Positions 37,604 through 46,251 of a stretch of 62,938 bases of DNA are shown here, one piece after another. The notes below the pieces were generated by a model, which was given only the letters and a program-made list of their open reading frames with translations, made no database searches and had not been told where the DNA came from. Source of the DNA: Candidatus Cloacimonadota bacterium (GTDB lineage: Bacteria > Cloacimonadota > Cloacimonadia > Cloacimonadales > WRIO01); assembly GCA_029553545.1 (NCBI GenBank), contig JAKPKU010000237.1, forward strand, positions 1 through 62,938. Reading direction: 5' to 3'. Numbering within the stretch: position 1 is the first letter of the stretch; every line of letters starts with the position of its first letter. The position numbers and the translations under genes were made by a program.

Positions 37604-37619
37604 TATTTATTGTAACTAA

Positions 37620-38156
37620 TTATCTTGCCAATTCCATACCTTTTTTAATTGCTTCAAGGTTTAATGCTAATAATTCTGCATTTCTATCTTTTAAAAAAGA
37701 TGTAAGGTGGTCAGCTAAAGTATCGTATTTGATAATATTGGTTTTCTCAATAATGATTCCAATAGCGATCATATTTAAAACTTTATCATCACCAATTTCT
37801 TTTGAAATCTTATTAAGAGGCGCAACAACATAATCAACGCCGTCTCTTTTTACAACATTTGGACAAAGATCTTCATTTACCACAATTAAACCATTAGCTT
37901 TAACTGAAGGTCCAAATTTATCCAATGATGGCTGGTTTAATGCAACCATTATATGAGGAAAAGAAACAACAGGAGAGGCGATTTCTGTATCAGAAACAAC
38001 AACAGATACGTTTGCAGTACCGCCGCGCATTTCTGGTCCGTATGATGGTAACCAAGATACATTTTTACCCTCGCTCATAGCTGATTGTGCGATAAATTTA
38101 CCGATTGCTAAAGCGCCTTGTCCACCAAAGCCTGAGAATATCATTTCAGATTTCAT
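37620..38156 (-). CDS. korC: 2-oxoacid:ferredoxin oxidoreductase, gamma subunit
   Basis: This 178-residue gamma subunit of the POR/KOR/VOR family has IFSGFGGQGALAIGKFIAQ at the N-terminus, SYGPEMRGGTANV near 40 and VALNQPSLDKFGP near 85. It forms part of the CoA-dependent complex that oxidises a 2-oxoacid to acyl-CoA with ferredoxin. Its start overlaps the beta-subunit stop by four bases. The symbol is given by family; the complex could equally be the branched-chain VOR enzyme. Confidence 0.92.
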   Translation of the reverse strand: MKSEMIFSGFGGQGALAIGKFIAQSAMSEGKNVSWLPSYGPEMRGGTANVSVVVSDTEIASPVVSFPHIMVALNQPSLDKFGPSVKANGLIVVNEDLCPNVVKRDGVDYVVAPLNKISKEIGDDKVLNMIAIGIIIEKTNIIKYDTLADHLTSFLKDRNAELLALNLEAIKKGMELAR

Positions 38157-38908
38157 TTTTGACCTCCTTCAGTCCCTTTATCTCTAAAGACACCTGGTTT
38201 GAAGAATGGAATCATGTTTTCTTTTGCCCATTGTTGTGATTTTACTGGATCTAATCCCCAGTTAGTTGGGCAAGTTGATACAAATTCTATAAATGTGAAT
38301 CCACGTCCTTCTTTATTGTAAGTCAATGCCTTTTGAACCGCTTTTTTAGCTTTGATAATTTCTGGCACGCTTAATAAAGATACTCTTTCAATATAATATG
38401 GTGCTTCAAGTGTATTAAGAAGCTCACAAACTCTTACAGGATAACCAATATCATTGGCATCACGTCCATATGGAGATGTAGTTGTTTTCATTCCAGGTAA
38501 TGTAGTTGGAGCCATTTGTCCACCAGTCATGCCGTAAATTGCATTGTTTACAAAGAAAACTGAAATATGTTCGCCACGATTTGCTGCATGAACAATTTCA
38601 GCGGTACCAATAGCTGCCAAGTCACCGTCGCCTTGATATGTAAAAACATTCATTTCTGGACGTGCTCTTTTCATACCAGTAGCAACAGCTGGTGCACGCC
38701 CGTGAGCTGCTTGAGCCATATCAAAGTCAAAGAATTTATATGCAAATACAGAGCAGCCAACTGGAGCCACACCTGTCATTTGATTTTTTAAGCCAAGTTC
38801 GTCAACGGTTTCTGCGATAAGTCTATGTGCTACACCATGCATACAGCCGGGACAATATGTAAAACTGACTTCACGTAGTGAATCAGGTCTTTTTGCTATA
38901 ATTGCCAT
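38153..38908 (-). CDS. korB: 2-oxoacid:ferredoxin oxidoreductase, beta (thiamine diphosphate) subunit
   Basis: This 251-residue subunit has the cysteine motif YCPGCMHG near 19 and thiamine-diphosphate/Mg motif QGDGDLAAIG followed by VNNAIYGMTGGQMAPTT. It has no internal 4Fe-4S ferredoxin domain, as expected for the four-subunit type. It lies between alpha and gamma genes, 9 bases after alpha. Substrate (2-oxoglutarate versus 2-oxoisovalerate) cannot be fixed from sequence alone. Confidence 0.93.
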   Translation of the reverse strand: MAIIAKRPDSLREVSFTYCPGCMHGVAHRLIAETVDELGLKNQMTGVAPVGCSVFAYKFFDFDMAQAAHGRAPAVATGMKRARPEMNVFTYQGDGDLAAIGTAEIVHAANRGEHISVFFVNNAIYGMTGGQMAPTTLPGMKTTTSPYGRDANDIGYPVRVCELLNTLEAPYYIERVSLLSVPEIIKAKKAVQKALTYNKEGRGFTFIEFVSTCPTNWGLDPVKSQQWAKENMIPFFKPGVFRDKGTEGGQK

Positions 38909-38917
38909 GTACTTCTC

Positions 38918-40000
38918 CTATAAATAAGCTTTAATTTTTTCTTTAATTTCTTCTGGGGTAAACACTAAACCGCCAACTTTACCCATAAATTCAACTGGAA
39001 CTTTACCATTTACAGCAAGTTTAACATCTTCAACCATTTGTCCTAAGTTCAATTCGAATACAAACACTCTTTTTACATTTCCATGTATAGTTTTTGCAAT
39101 TTCTTTATATGGATAAGGCCATACAGTAATTGGGCGAATTAAACCAATATTGCGACCTTCTGCATTTAGATCATCTATTGCAGATTTCACAATACGCGCT
39201 GCTGTTCCAAATGCAACACAAACAAATTCATTATTATCATTGATGTTATATTCTTCATGTTTTACTTCATTTTTTTCGATTTCTTTATAAATCTGTTCTA
39301 AATTAAGCACATGACGTTCTAATACATTTGGATCTATTTCAAGAGAGTTGATTTCATTATGGTGATGACCTTTTCCGTCTTCATTTGTATGAATACACCA
39401 ATCATAATGCTGTTTACCGAGTTCTTCGATTTCTTTGTCTGTTTTGTATTCTTTAAATTCAACAGGTTCCATCATCTGACCTAAAAGCCCGTCTGATAAA
39501 ATCATCACAGGAACTCTATATTTGTCAGCTAAATCAAAGGAATCTGATGCCATGTCGGCAAATTCCTGTACTGAGCTTGGTGCGAGAACTATTAAGCGAT
39601 AATCACCATGTCCGCCACCTTTGGTTGCTTGAAAATAATCGCCTTGAGCTGGTTGAATATCACCAAGACCTGGACCACCACGTTGAACATTAATGATGAC
39701 TGCTGGGAGTCTTGCACCAGCAAGATAAGAGATACCTTCCATTTTTAAAGATATACCTGGTGATGATGATGAAGTCATGACTCTTTTTCCCATACCTGCT
39801 GCACCGTATACCATATTAATTGCTGCAACTTCGCTTTCAGCTTGCAAGAATGTTCCTTTTACTTTTGGCATCATCTTTGCCATATATTCGATCAACTCGC
39901 TCTGAGGAGTAATTGGGTATGCAAAATACAATCTACATCCTGAACGAATAGCTGCCTCTGCGACTGCTTCATTACCTTTCATTAAAACTTTGTTGCCCAT
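38918..40000 (-). CDS. korA: 2-oxoacid:ferredoxin oxidoreductase, alpha subunit
   Basis: This 360-residue subunit has KGNEAVAEAAIRSGCRLYF, FAYPITPQSELIEYMA, TSSSSPGISLKMEGISY and NVQRGGPGLGDIQPAQGDY. The order delta-alpha-beta-gamma and the alpha sequence are closest to what is usually annotated VorB/KorA. The insert near 205-215 (DGKGHHHNE) is histidine-rich. Ten bases separate it from the delta ferredoxin gene. Confidence 0.93.
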   Translation of the reverse strand: MGNKVLMKGNEAVAEAAIRSGCRLYFAYPITPQSELIEYMAKMMPKVKGTFLQAESEVAAINMVYGAAGMGKRVMTSSSSPGISLKMEGISYLAGARLPAVIINVQRGGPGLGDIQPAQGDYFQATKGGGHGDYRLIVLAPSSVQEFADMASDSFDLADKYRVPVMILSDGLLGQMMEPVEFKEYKTDKEIEELGKQHYDWCIHTNEDGKGHHHNEINSLEIDPNVLERHVLNLEQIYKEIEKNEVKHEEYNINDNNEFVCVAFGTAARIVKSAIDDLNAEGRNIGLIRPITVWPYPYKEIAKTIHGNVKRVFVFELNLGQMVEDVKLAVNGKVPVEFMGKVGGLVFTPEEIKEKIKAYL

Positions 40001-40009
40001 CTTTCCTCC

Positions 40010-40213
40010 TTACTTTTGAACTGTTATTGCCACATCGGGGCAAGTTCTGTAACACATTGCACAAGCAATGCATTTCTCTTGGTCAAAACATTCTGCGTAA
40101 TGATAACCTTTTTCATTGATATTCTCAGAAAATCTTATAACTTTCTGAGGACACACACTAATACACAAACCACAGCCTTTGCAGTAGTTAGGATCAACCG
40201 TCATTTTTTGCAT
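40010..40213 (-). CDS. korD: 2-oxoacid:ferredoxin oxidoreductase, delta ferredoxin subunit
   Basis: This 67-residue two-cluster 4Fe-4S ferredoxin has CKGCGLCISVCPQKV and CIACAMCYRTCPDV. It is the electron-acceptor subunit of the complex. It is the first gene of the operon, with an AAGGAGAG ribosome binding site. Confidence 0.93.
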   Translation of the reverse strand: MQKMTVDPNYCKGCGLCISVCPQKVIRFSENINEKGYHYAECFDQEKCIACAMCYRTCPDVAITVQK

Positions 40214-40292
40214 ATTGGCTCTCCTTTATTTTTTTGTTGTTTTGTTGATTATATTTCATATTATTATTTGTTCATTTTTTCTTAATACTATA

Positions 40293-41087
40293 TTATAGAT
40301 AGTCATTGATCTCAATTCTCAAGCTATTTGCAGACTTATAAGCAGCTTCTGCAAAGTTTGTTGAGCTATCGGCAAATATTATTGCCCTCGATGAGTTGAT
40401 TAAGAAGCCAGATAAATCAGAATTAATTTTTGCATTAACAGCTACATCCTTTACTGATCCACCTTGTGCCCCAACACCTGGTACAAGGAATAAAGACTCA
40501 GGCATGACTTCTCGTAGAGTTCTTAGCTGCTCAGTCTGAGTTGCGCCAACAACGGCACCTACTTTTGATTTTCCCCATTTATTTATATCTTGAGAAATAG
40601 ATTTGAATAAATCATTTGGTAAAAGATAATCTTTTGCTGAAGGGTTAGAAGTCAAAGCTAAAGAAAATACAAAACGATTCTCTTTTTTAAAAATAGCATT
40701 ATATACATCATTACCCATAAGTGGATTTACAGTAATTGCATCTACTTTCATTTCGTCAAAATAACCATCTGCATAATGCTCCATCGTATTGCCTATATCA
40801 CCGCATTTTACATCTAAAATTATAGGTATATGTGTAGGTATATATTCAATTGTTTTTTCAAGTGCTTCAAGACCTTTTTTCCCAGCAGATAAATAAAATG
40901 CATAGTTTGGTTTATAAGCAGCAACGACACTCTTTGTTGTATCGATTATTTCTTTATTGAAGCGCCATATAGGGTTTGGGTCATTCTTCAGGCAATCTGG
41001 AATTTTATTTATGTCACTATCTAATCCAACACAAACAGAACTATTGTTTGCTTGAATTATGTCTAATGTTTTTTTATAAAAACCCAT
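40293..41087 (-). CDS. pyrF: Orotidine-5'-phosphate decarboxylase, type 2
   Basis: This 264-residue enzyme converts OMP to UMP. The catalytic Asp-Lys-Asp array is in LDVKCGDIGNTM (near 93). VCVGLDSDINKIP, TVNPLMGNDV and FLVPGVGAQGG are also typical of the longer type-2 subfamily. It follows pyrR by six bases. Confidence 0.95.
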   Translation of the reverse strand: MGFYKKTLDIIQANNSSVCVGLDSDINKIPDCLKNDPNPIWRFNKEIIDTTKSVVAAYKPNYAFYLSAGKKGLEALEKTIEYIPTHIPIILDVKCGDIGNTMEHYADGYFDEMKVDAITVNPLMGNDVYNAIFKKENRFVFSLALTSNPSAKDYLLPNDLFKSISQDINKWGKSKVGAVVGATQTEQLRTLREVMPESLFLVPGVGAQGGSVKDVAVNAKINSDLSGFLINSSRAIIFADSSTNFAEAAYKSANSLRIEINDYL

Positions 41088-41093
41088 ATATCA

Positions 41094-41630
41094 TCACCTT
41101 ACCCAGATTTTAACAGAATCTTCTTCATCTGTTTCTGTAAAACAGACTTTAATAATTTCATCTGATGAAGTGGGTACATTCTTCCCAACATAGTTTGCTT
41201 TAATTGGCAATTCACGATGACCACGATCAATTAGTACACAAAGCTGTATTTCTTTTGGTCGTCCATAGTCCAATAATGCTTCCAAAGCAGCTCTTACTGT
41301 TCTCCCTGTGTATAAAACATCATCACATAAAACTATTCGTGAACCTACAAGTTCAAAGTTGATTGACGAGCTCTTTATAACTGGTTGATGTGCAATTGTG
41401 GTTAAATCATCACGATAAAGAGTAATATCTAATAATCCAACAGGAATGTCTATATTTTCTATGGATTTTAAATAACCTTGCAATCTTTGAGCTATAGGAA
41501 CTCCTCGTGTTCTTATCCCAACTAAATAGAGATTATCCAATCCTTTGTTTTGTTCAATAATTTCATGTGCCATACGTTTTAAAGCTCTATCAATAGCATC
41601 GCTATCCATGATGACACTTTTTAAATTCAT
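41094..41630 (-). CDS. pyrR: PyrR bifunctional regulator/uracil phosphoribosyltransferase
   Basis: This 178-residue protein has PRPP-binding loop [18 protein letters not shown] (near 97), [15 protein letters not shown] and [10 protein letters not shown]. PyrR binds pyr mRNA leaders and often has phosphoribosyltransferase activity. It is co-transcribed with pyrF after a GGGAGG ribosome binding site. I could not identify an anti-terminator pair in the short leader. The MITE-like copy B lies further upstream. Confidence 0.93.
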   Translation of the reverse strand: MNLKSVIMDSDAIDRALKRMAHEIIEQNKGLDNLYLVGIRTRGVPIAQRLQGYLKSIENIDIPVGLLDITLYRDDLTTIAHQPVIKSSSINFELVGSRIVLCDDVLYTGRTVRAALEALLDYGRPKEIQLCVLIDRGHRELPIKANYVGKNVPTSSDEIIKVCFTETDEEDSVKIWVR

Positions 41631-41925
41631 AAATCCTCCCTTGAAAGCATAAGAAGCTTTACTAAATAAAATATAATATTCACACTATATTTAAACAAAT
41701 TAAAACTATAACAATTTTTGTCAAGAAAATTCACATTATATTTGATTGTTTTCTTTAATACTCTCAAAAGTAAATTGACTTTTTGTGATAATATTTATAG
41801 ATATCCATTCGTATTTAGCTATACTTAGTATTTTAAGATTTCTTAATCTCAATGCTTTACGCTGCCAGGATAACAAAAAAAAGAACTTATTATTAATATT
41901 ATTAATTAAATTGTATGTTTAAAAA

Positions 41926-42200
41926 GGCTATTGCATAGTAACCAAAATATCTTATAAAAGAATAAAGCTGAATCATAAATAAAAACAAAGCCCTCTATAT
42001 ATATAGGGCTTATAAAATGGAGTTTTTCGAAAACTATTTTCGCCCAAATCAGCAGATGCCTACTACGAGCGGGTTTAGAGATGATTTTTTTTTCAACAAC
42101 TATCCTTAGTTGACTCAGATCAATTACATTTCTTCCATCTGTTCTCCGTATTTAGTATCGTTCGAGTCTGTAAAGCTGAATTTTGCATTAATGAACAGCC
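41926..42200 (+). mobile_element. Non-autonomous TIR element (MITE-like), copy B
   Basis: This 275-base copy starts GGCTATTGCATAGTAACC and ends ATGAACAGCC, so the tips GGCT(A)TT and AACAGCC are inverted repeats. It contains the conserved CCCTCTATATATATAGGG hairpin, AGTTTTTCGAAAACT and AAATCAGCAGATGCCTACTA. There is no transposase-size frame. This copy best defines both ends. Confidence 0.78.
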
Positions 42201-42238
42201 TTAGTAATATAATATATTGTATTATCTTATAGCTTATA

Positions 42239-42267
42239 CTTGACAAATTTTTGCCTTGTATTATTTT
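42239..42267 (+). promoter_or_regulatory. Probable pdxY promoter
   Basis: TTGACA is followed 16 bases later by TATTTT, and the pdxY ribosome binding site AAAGGAGG follows near 42301. It lies just downstream of the TIR element. Confidence 0.45.
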
Positions 42268-42317
42268 GATCAATAATCATCTTAATAAGACAATTGTAAT
42301 GAAAGGAGGCTTTTCAA

Positions 42318-43187
42318 ATGAAAAACCCAATACCTCGGATTGCTGCGATACATGACCTTTCTGGATTAGGTAAAGTATCACTGACTGCGATAATCCCAAT
42401 ACTATCAACGATGGGCGTACAAGTTACTCCTCTTGTAACAGCTGTTTTATCTTCTAATACTGAATATGATGGATTTGAAATGCTTGATTTAACAAAAGAG
42501 ATGAAGCTATTTTTGAACCATTGGAAAAAAGAGAACATTAAATTTGATGCAATTTATAGTGGTTTTTTGGGCTCAGAGCAGCAAATTGATATAGTTAGAG
42601 ATGTCATAGATTATTATCAAAATGATGATTTGCTTGTTGTTGTCGACCCCGTTTTAGGAGATGATGGTAAAGCTTACAAACCCATGACAACTGGATTAAT
42701 AGAGCAAATGAAAGTCTTAATCAGCAAAGCAAATACAATAACTCCAAACCTAACTGAGCTATGTCTTCTCTTGGATATCCCATATATAAACACTCCAGAA
42801 ATAGGACAAATCAAAGATTGGGCTTTTCAATTATCGCAAAAAGGACCTGAGAACGTAGTTATTACAGGAGTACAGAATGATCAAAATCCTCATTTAACAA
42901 GCGTAATTGCATACACAAAAGCTATCAATAAGTTTTGGAGGGTATCGTGTAGTTATTTACCAGCGTCATATCCAGGCACGGGCGATATCTTTACCAGCGT
43001 CTTAATTGGTAGCCTTTTACAAGCTGATTCTTTGCCAATTGCAATTGATCGTGCTGTCCAATTTACCTCGCAAGCGATTCGTAGCACTTTTGCCAGAGAT
43101 AGAAATATCAAAGAGGGTGTTCTGATAGAAAAGGTTCTCGACAGTTTAAAGTCACCAGCAATAATTAGTAGTTATGAGCTTATTTAA
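42318..43187 (+). CDS. pdxY: Pyridoxal/pyridoxamine kinase
   Basis: This 289-residue ribokinase-fold enzyme phosphorylates pyridoxal, pyridoxine or pyridoxamine. Motifs are AAIHDLSGLGKVSLTAI at the N-terminus, VDPVLGDDGKAY near 112, TPNLTELCLLL near 138 and the anion hole PGTGDIFTSVLIGSL near 215. AAAGGAGG eight bases upstream sets the start. It may be monocistronic; nadC has its own upstream gap of 85 bases. Confidence 0.88.
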   Translation: MKNPIPRIAAIHDLSGLGKVSLTAIIPILSTMGVQVTPLVTAVLSSNTEYDGFEMLDLTKEMKLFLNHWKKENIKFDAIYSGFLGSEQQIDIVRDVIDYYQNDDLLVVVDPVLGDDGKAYKPMTTGLIEQMKVLISKANTITPNLTELCLLLDIPYINTPEIGQIKDWAFQLSQKGPENVVITGVQNDQNPHLTSVIAYTKAINKFWRVSCSYLPASYPGTGDIFTSVLIGSLLQADSLPIAIDRAVQFTSQAIRSTFARDRNIKEGVLIEKVLDSLKSPAIISSYELI

Positions 43188-43272
43188 CTCTATACAAAAA
43201 AAATCAAATTGTTTATTGACATATTTTAAATATTAATTAAATTGGAATTATGAACAAGAATATGGGGTATAA

Positions 43273-44094
43273 ATGAATATTAATGAACTAATAGTATTAG
43301 CTTACAAAGAAGATATTGGCACAGGCGATCTCACTACACAGTATCTTGATTTACCTAAAAAAGAGTCACTTGCTCATTTAATTGCAAAGGAACAAGGCGT
43401 AATTTGTGGGCTTGATGTTGCAAAGCAGGCTTTTCTTTATATTGATTCATCGACACGTTGGGTTGCATACAAAAAAGACGGTGATTTTGTAGAGAAAGGC
43501 GATATTATAGCCAAAGTAGAAGGTTACTCATGCTCTCTTTTGCAAGCAGAAAGGGTGGCATTGAATTTTTTACAAAGAATGAGCGGTATTGCAACTCTCA
43601 CCCGAAAACATGTAGATCTGATTAAACCCTATAATGCAAAGCTTTTAGACACAAGAAAAACTACCCCACTATTAAGAAGCCTGGAAAAATATGCAGTCCG
43701 CACAGGTGGAGCTTTTAATCATCGTTTTGGTTTATATGATATGATTATGATAAAAGATAATCATATCCTAGCAGCTGGATCTATTACAGAAGCTGTTTCA
43801 AGAATCAAATCAAAGAATACAAGTTATAAAATCGAAGTTGAAGTCAAAAATTTAACTGAGCTTCAAGAGGCCGTTAATAATAATGTTGATCGAGTAATGT
43901 TAGATAATATGTTGCTTGATCAAGTAAGTGAAGCTGTTAATTTATACAAAGGAAAAGTTGAAATGGAAGTATCAGGCAATGTTAAGCTCGATACTATTGA
44001 AGCTATAGCTGCTACAGGAGTTGACTATATTTCAAGTGGTTCATTAACCCATTCTTATCAATCTATGGATATAAGCCTGTTATTTAAGGAGTAA
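43273..44094 (+). CDS. nadC: Nicotinate-nucleotide pyrophosphorylase (carboxylating)
   Basis: This 273-residue quinolinate phosphoribosyltransferase makes NaMN in NAD synthesis. Motifs are EDIGTGDLTT, ERVALNFLQRMSGIAT, LDTRKTTPLLRSLEKYAV, GGAFNHRFGLYDMIMIKDNH and EVSGNVKLD in which several substrate Arg/Lys/His sit. Length is normal. nadA and nadB are not in the window. The zinc-ribbon gene follows by four bases. Confidence 0.96.
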   Translation: MNINELIVLAYKEDIGTGDLTTQYLDLPKKESLAHLIAKEQGVICGLDVAKQAFLYIDSSTRWVAYKKDGDFVEKGDIIAKVEGYSCSLLQAERVALNFLQRMSGIATLTRKHVDLIKPYNAKLLDTRKTTPLLRSLEKYAVRTGGAFNHRFGLYDMIMIKDNHILAAGSITEAVSRIKSKNTSYKIEVEVKNLTELQEAVNNNVDRVMLDNMLLDQVSEAVNLYKGKVEMEVSGNVKLDTIEAIAATGVDYISSGSLTHSYQSMDISLLFKE

Positions 44095-44098
44095 TTTT

Positions 44099-44809
44099 AT
44101 GAATAAACAGTTAGAGACTCTCATTAAAATGCAAGAAATCGACGATATTATTGGTCATAAATATGTATTAAAAAATGATTTACCAAACAAATTAAGCGAA
44201 TTAATCAGCGACGTAGATATTTGTGAGGCAGAGCTTTCAAAAATATCAATCGAGCTTGATAATAATGTCAAAAAACAAAAAGATAAAGAGCTTGATGTAA
44301 AAAACCAAAAAGATAGTATCAGAAAGTATGAACAACAACTCGATGGAATCAAAAACAATAAAGAATATAAGGCTCTGAACAGCCAGATATCAACATTAAA
44401 AGATAAGATATTTAATTTTGAGTCAGAACTAATTGCTGTGATGGATGAAGAAACCGCATTAAAAGAAAGAAAAAAGCAAGCAGAAGAGAGCCTTAAATCA
44501 GCCAAAAAGGCATTAAGTGAAAATGAAGATATCCTAAAAAAGGAAATCATAAAAGTCGAAGATGATATTGTTGAGCTAAAAGGCAATCGAAATTCAATTG
44601 CTCATGAAATACCAATGTCTTTGGTAAAAAAATACGCTCAATTAATAAAAAATAAGAATCGCAAAGCAGTTGTATTTCTAAATGGCAACTCATGCGGTGG
44701 ATGTGGTTTTCATATCAGACCGCAATTGCTAATTGAAATAAAACAAAATGACAATGTAAATTATTGCGAGAATTGCGGGCGAATTATTGCCCCAAATGTT
44801 GATAATTAA
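44099..44809 (+). CDS. Coiled-coil protein with C4 zinc ribbon (DUF164/CdsZ-like)
   Basis: This 236-residue protein has a long coiled coil (about 5-170, Lys/Glu heptads) and a C-terminal zinc ribbon: CGGCGF near 198 and CENCGRII near 222. Members of this family bind nucleic acid or ribosomes in several bacteria, but the exact task is not settled. It is linked to nadC by four bases, and RNase P RNA follows immediately. Confidence 0.85.
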   Translation: MNKQLETLIKMQEIDDIIGHKYVLKNDLPNKLSELISDVDICEAELSKISIELDNNVKKQKDKELDVKNQKDSIRKYEQQLDGIKNNKEYKALNSQISTLKDKIFNFESELIAVMDEETALKERKKQAEESLKSAKKALSENEDILKKEIIKVEDDIVELKGNRNSIAHEIPMSLVKKYAQLIKNKNRKAVVFLNGNSCGGCGFHIRPQLLIEIKQNDNVNYCENCGRIIAPNVDN

Positions 44810-44825
44810 ATTATTATAGAGTGTT

Positions 44826-45218
44826 AAAGAGAAGACTAAATGTCTGCTCGCAATAGCGAGAGGAAAGTCCGAACACCACAGGACAAGATACTTCCTAACG
44901 GGAAGACGCAGCGATGCGTAACAAGCTCCACAGAAATAAACCGCTTGATACATGCTATCAAGTAAGGGTGAAATGGTAGTGTAAGAGACTACCAGTCATG
45001 TCGGTGACGATATGAGCTCGGAAAGCTTTATCTGGTGCAATACCAAATAGAAGTGATTTTGTTTTATACAAGCAGAATTGTCCGTTTTGCATATCACTTG
45101 GGTAGGTAGCTAAAGTCGTCTCAAATGAGCCATTTGGATAGCGATATACGGCTGAGATGAATAGACATTGTTTTGCCTTTTAAGCAAAATACAGAATTCG
45201 GCTTATGGTCTTCTCTTT
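44826..45218 (+). ncRNA. rnpB: RNase P RNA, bacterial type A
   Basis: P1 pairs AAAGAGAAGAC at the 5' end with GTCTTCTCTTT at the 3' end. Conserved blocks are present: GAGGAAAGTCCGAAC near 44862, a GGGTGAAATGGTAGTGTAAGAG block near 44967 split by the usual loops, and ACAGAATTCGGCTTATGGTC at the end. It is the catalytic RNA that trims tRNA 5' leaders, and a tRNA gene follows directly. Confidence 0.95.
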
Positions 45219-45253
45219 ATTATAGCTAAAATTATAGCTTAAAAGCTAAAAAT

Positions 45254-45330
45254 GCCCCCGTAGCTCAGTAGGATAGAGCAATTTCCTCCTAAGAAAAAGG
45301 TCAGCCGTTCGAATCGGCTCGGGGGCGCCA
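45254..45330 (+). tRNA. tRNA-Arg (anticodon CCT)
   Basis: Acceptor arms GCCCCCG/CGGGGGC match fully and a CCA tail is encoded. The D stem is GCTC/GAGC, the T arm AGCCG-TTCGAAT-CGGCT. The anticodon loop CTCCTAA gives CCT, reading AGG. The first anticodon-stem pair is A-A. Confidence 0.93.
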
Positions 45331-45363
45331 TCTGATTTACAAATACTAAATATGAGGTAATTA

Positions 45364-46251
45364 ATGACCTATCAAAAAGCAGTACAAGATTTGAAAAAAC
45401 TTGAAGAAAACCCTATTAAAACCATGTATTACAATGAAGTTTTGCTTAGTTGGAGTAAAGTATTAAAAAGTCTAAATGCAGATTATAATATGGAAAACTT
45501 TGAGGCAATGGCAAAAGCCTTAAGTAGCCACCTACAATATTTAAAAAATCCAAAATTTCTCTTTAAGAATAAAGATTTTGAAAACGGTTTTCAAGAATCA
45601 GATCCTGTCTTCAATATATCTTATTTACACGATATAATTAGTTATTTGCTTAAACCTTCTGGTTTATTAAATGAACCATCATTAGAGCTAAATCTACAAT
45701 CGTTTAATTATAATATGCATCTAAAACTGTGTTCTTTTTCAAATATTGTTGCGCACAATCAAATTGAATTTGAATCAAGTGACCCTGTTTTCTCACTATG
45801 TATAAAAATGTTTATGCAATATAAGGCTGTCAGCAAACAGGGATTTAAAAATGACTCCTTTAAATACCCACTCCTTATATTTATGGTTTTTAAAAGCTAT
45901 GGTAAAAAAGAGTATAATCAAGTTGATGTTATCAAACAACAATTATTCAAATGTAATCCAAACGCTTATTTAGGAGTCATTGCGGAGTCTATTGACAAAA
46001 ATGCAGCAAACTATATATTAAACAAAAATACTAATGTTTTTATTCTTAGAAGCGGACATAATTATGATAGCAGGCATCTCCAAAGGGTATTGTTTAATTT
46101 TAGAACTAAAATATATAACTATCTAAATGAGAGGCAAATTGACTTCTCTGAATTTGTCAAAAATGGTTTTTACCAAGAAAATTATACTTCAAGTAATAAA
46201 AACTATAAAAAGAAAAAATTTATAAATAATAATCGGAGGAATGATGGATAA
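45364..46251 (+). CDS. Unknown protein upstream of hutU
   Basis: This 295-residue protein belongs to no family I recognise. It is soluble and mostly helical, with sequence features such as MYYNEVLLSWSKVL near the start, VIAESIDKNAANYILN near 205, and FILRSGHNYDSRHLQRVLF near 225. The last 25 residues are very basic (KKKKFINNNRRNDG), which could bind RNA. It is preceded by a GAGGT ribosome binding site and overlaps the hutU start by 11 bases, so expression of the two is coupled. Confidence 0.7.
   Translation: MTYQKAVQDLKKLEENPIKTMYYNEVLLSWSKVLKSLNADYNMENFEAMAKALSSHLQYLKNPKFLFKNKDFENGFQESDPVFNISYLHDIISYLLKPSGLLNEPSLELNLQSFNYNMHLKLCSFSNIVAHNQIEFESSDPVFSLCIKMFMQYKAVSKQGFKNDSFKYPLLIFMVFKSYGKKEYNQVDVIKQQLFKCNPNAYLGVIAESIDKNAANYILNKNTNVFILRSGHNYDSRHLQRVLFNFRTKIYNYLNERQIDFSEFVKNGFYQENYTSSNKNYKKKKFINNNRRNDG

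Larger units (their letters stand above)
41631..42317. other. Intergenic region between pyrR and pdxY
   Basis: A divergent gap of 687 bases holds the TIR element copy B (41926-42200) and the pdxY promoter. Apart from these it is AT-rich with no gene. Confidence 0.7.

Noticed and set aside
44155-44586. Minus-strand 143-residue frame
   Set aside because: It lies opposite the coiled-coil of the zinc-ribbon gene and is Ser/Phe/Leu-rich as expected of a reverse reading of Lys/Glu codons.
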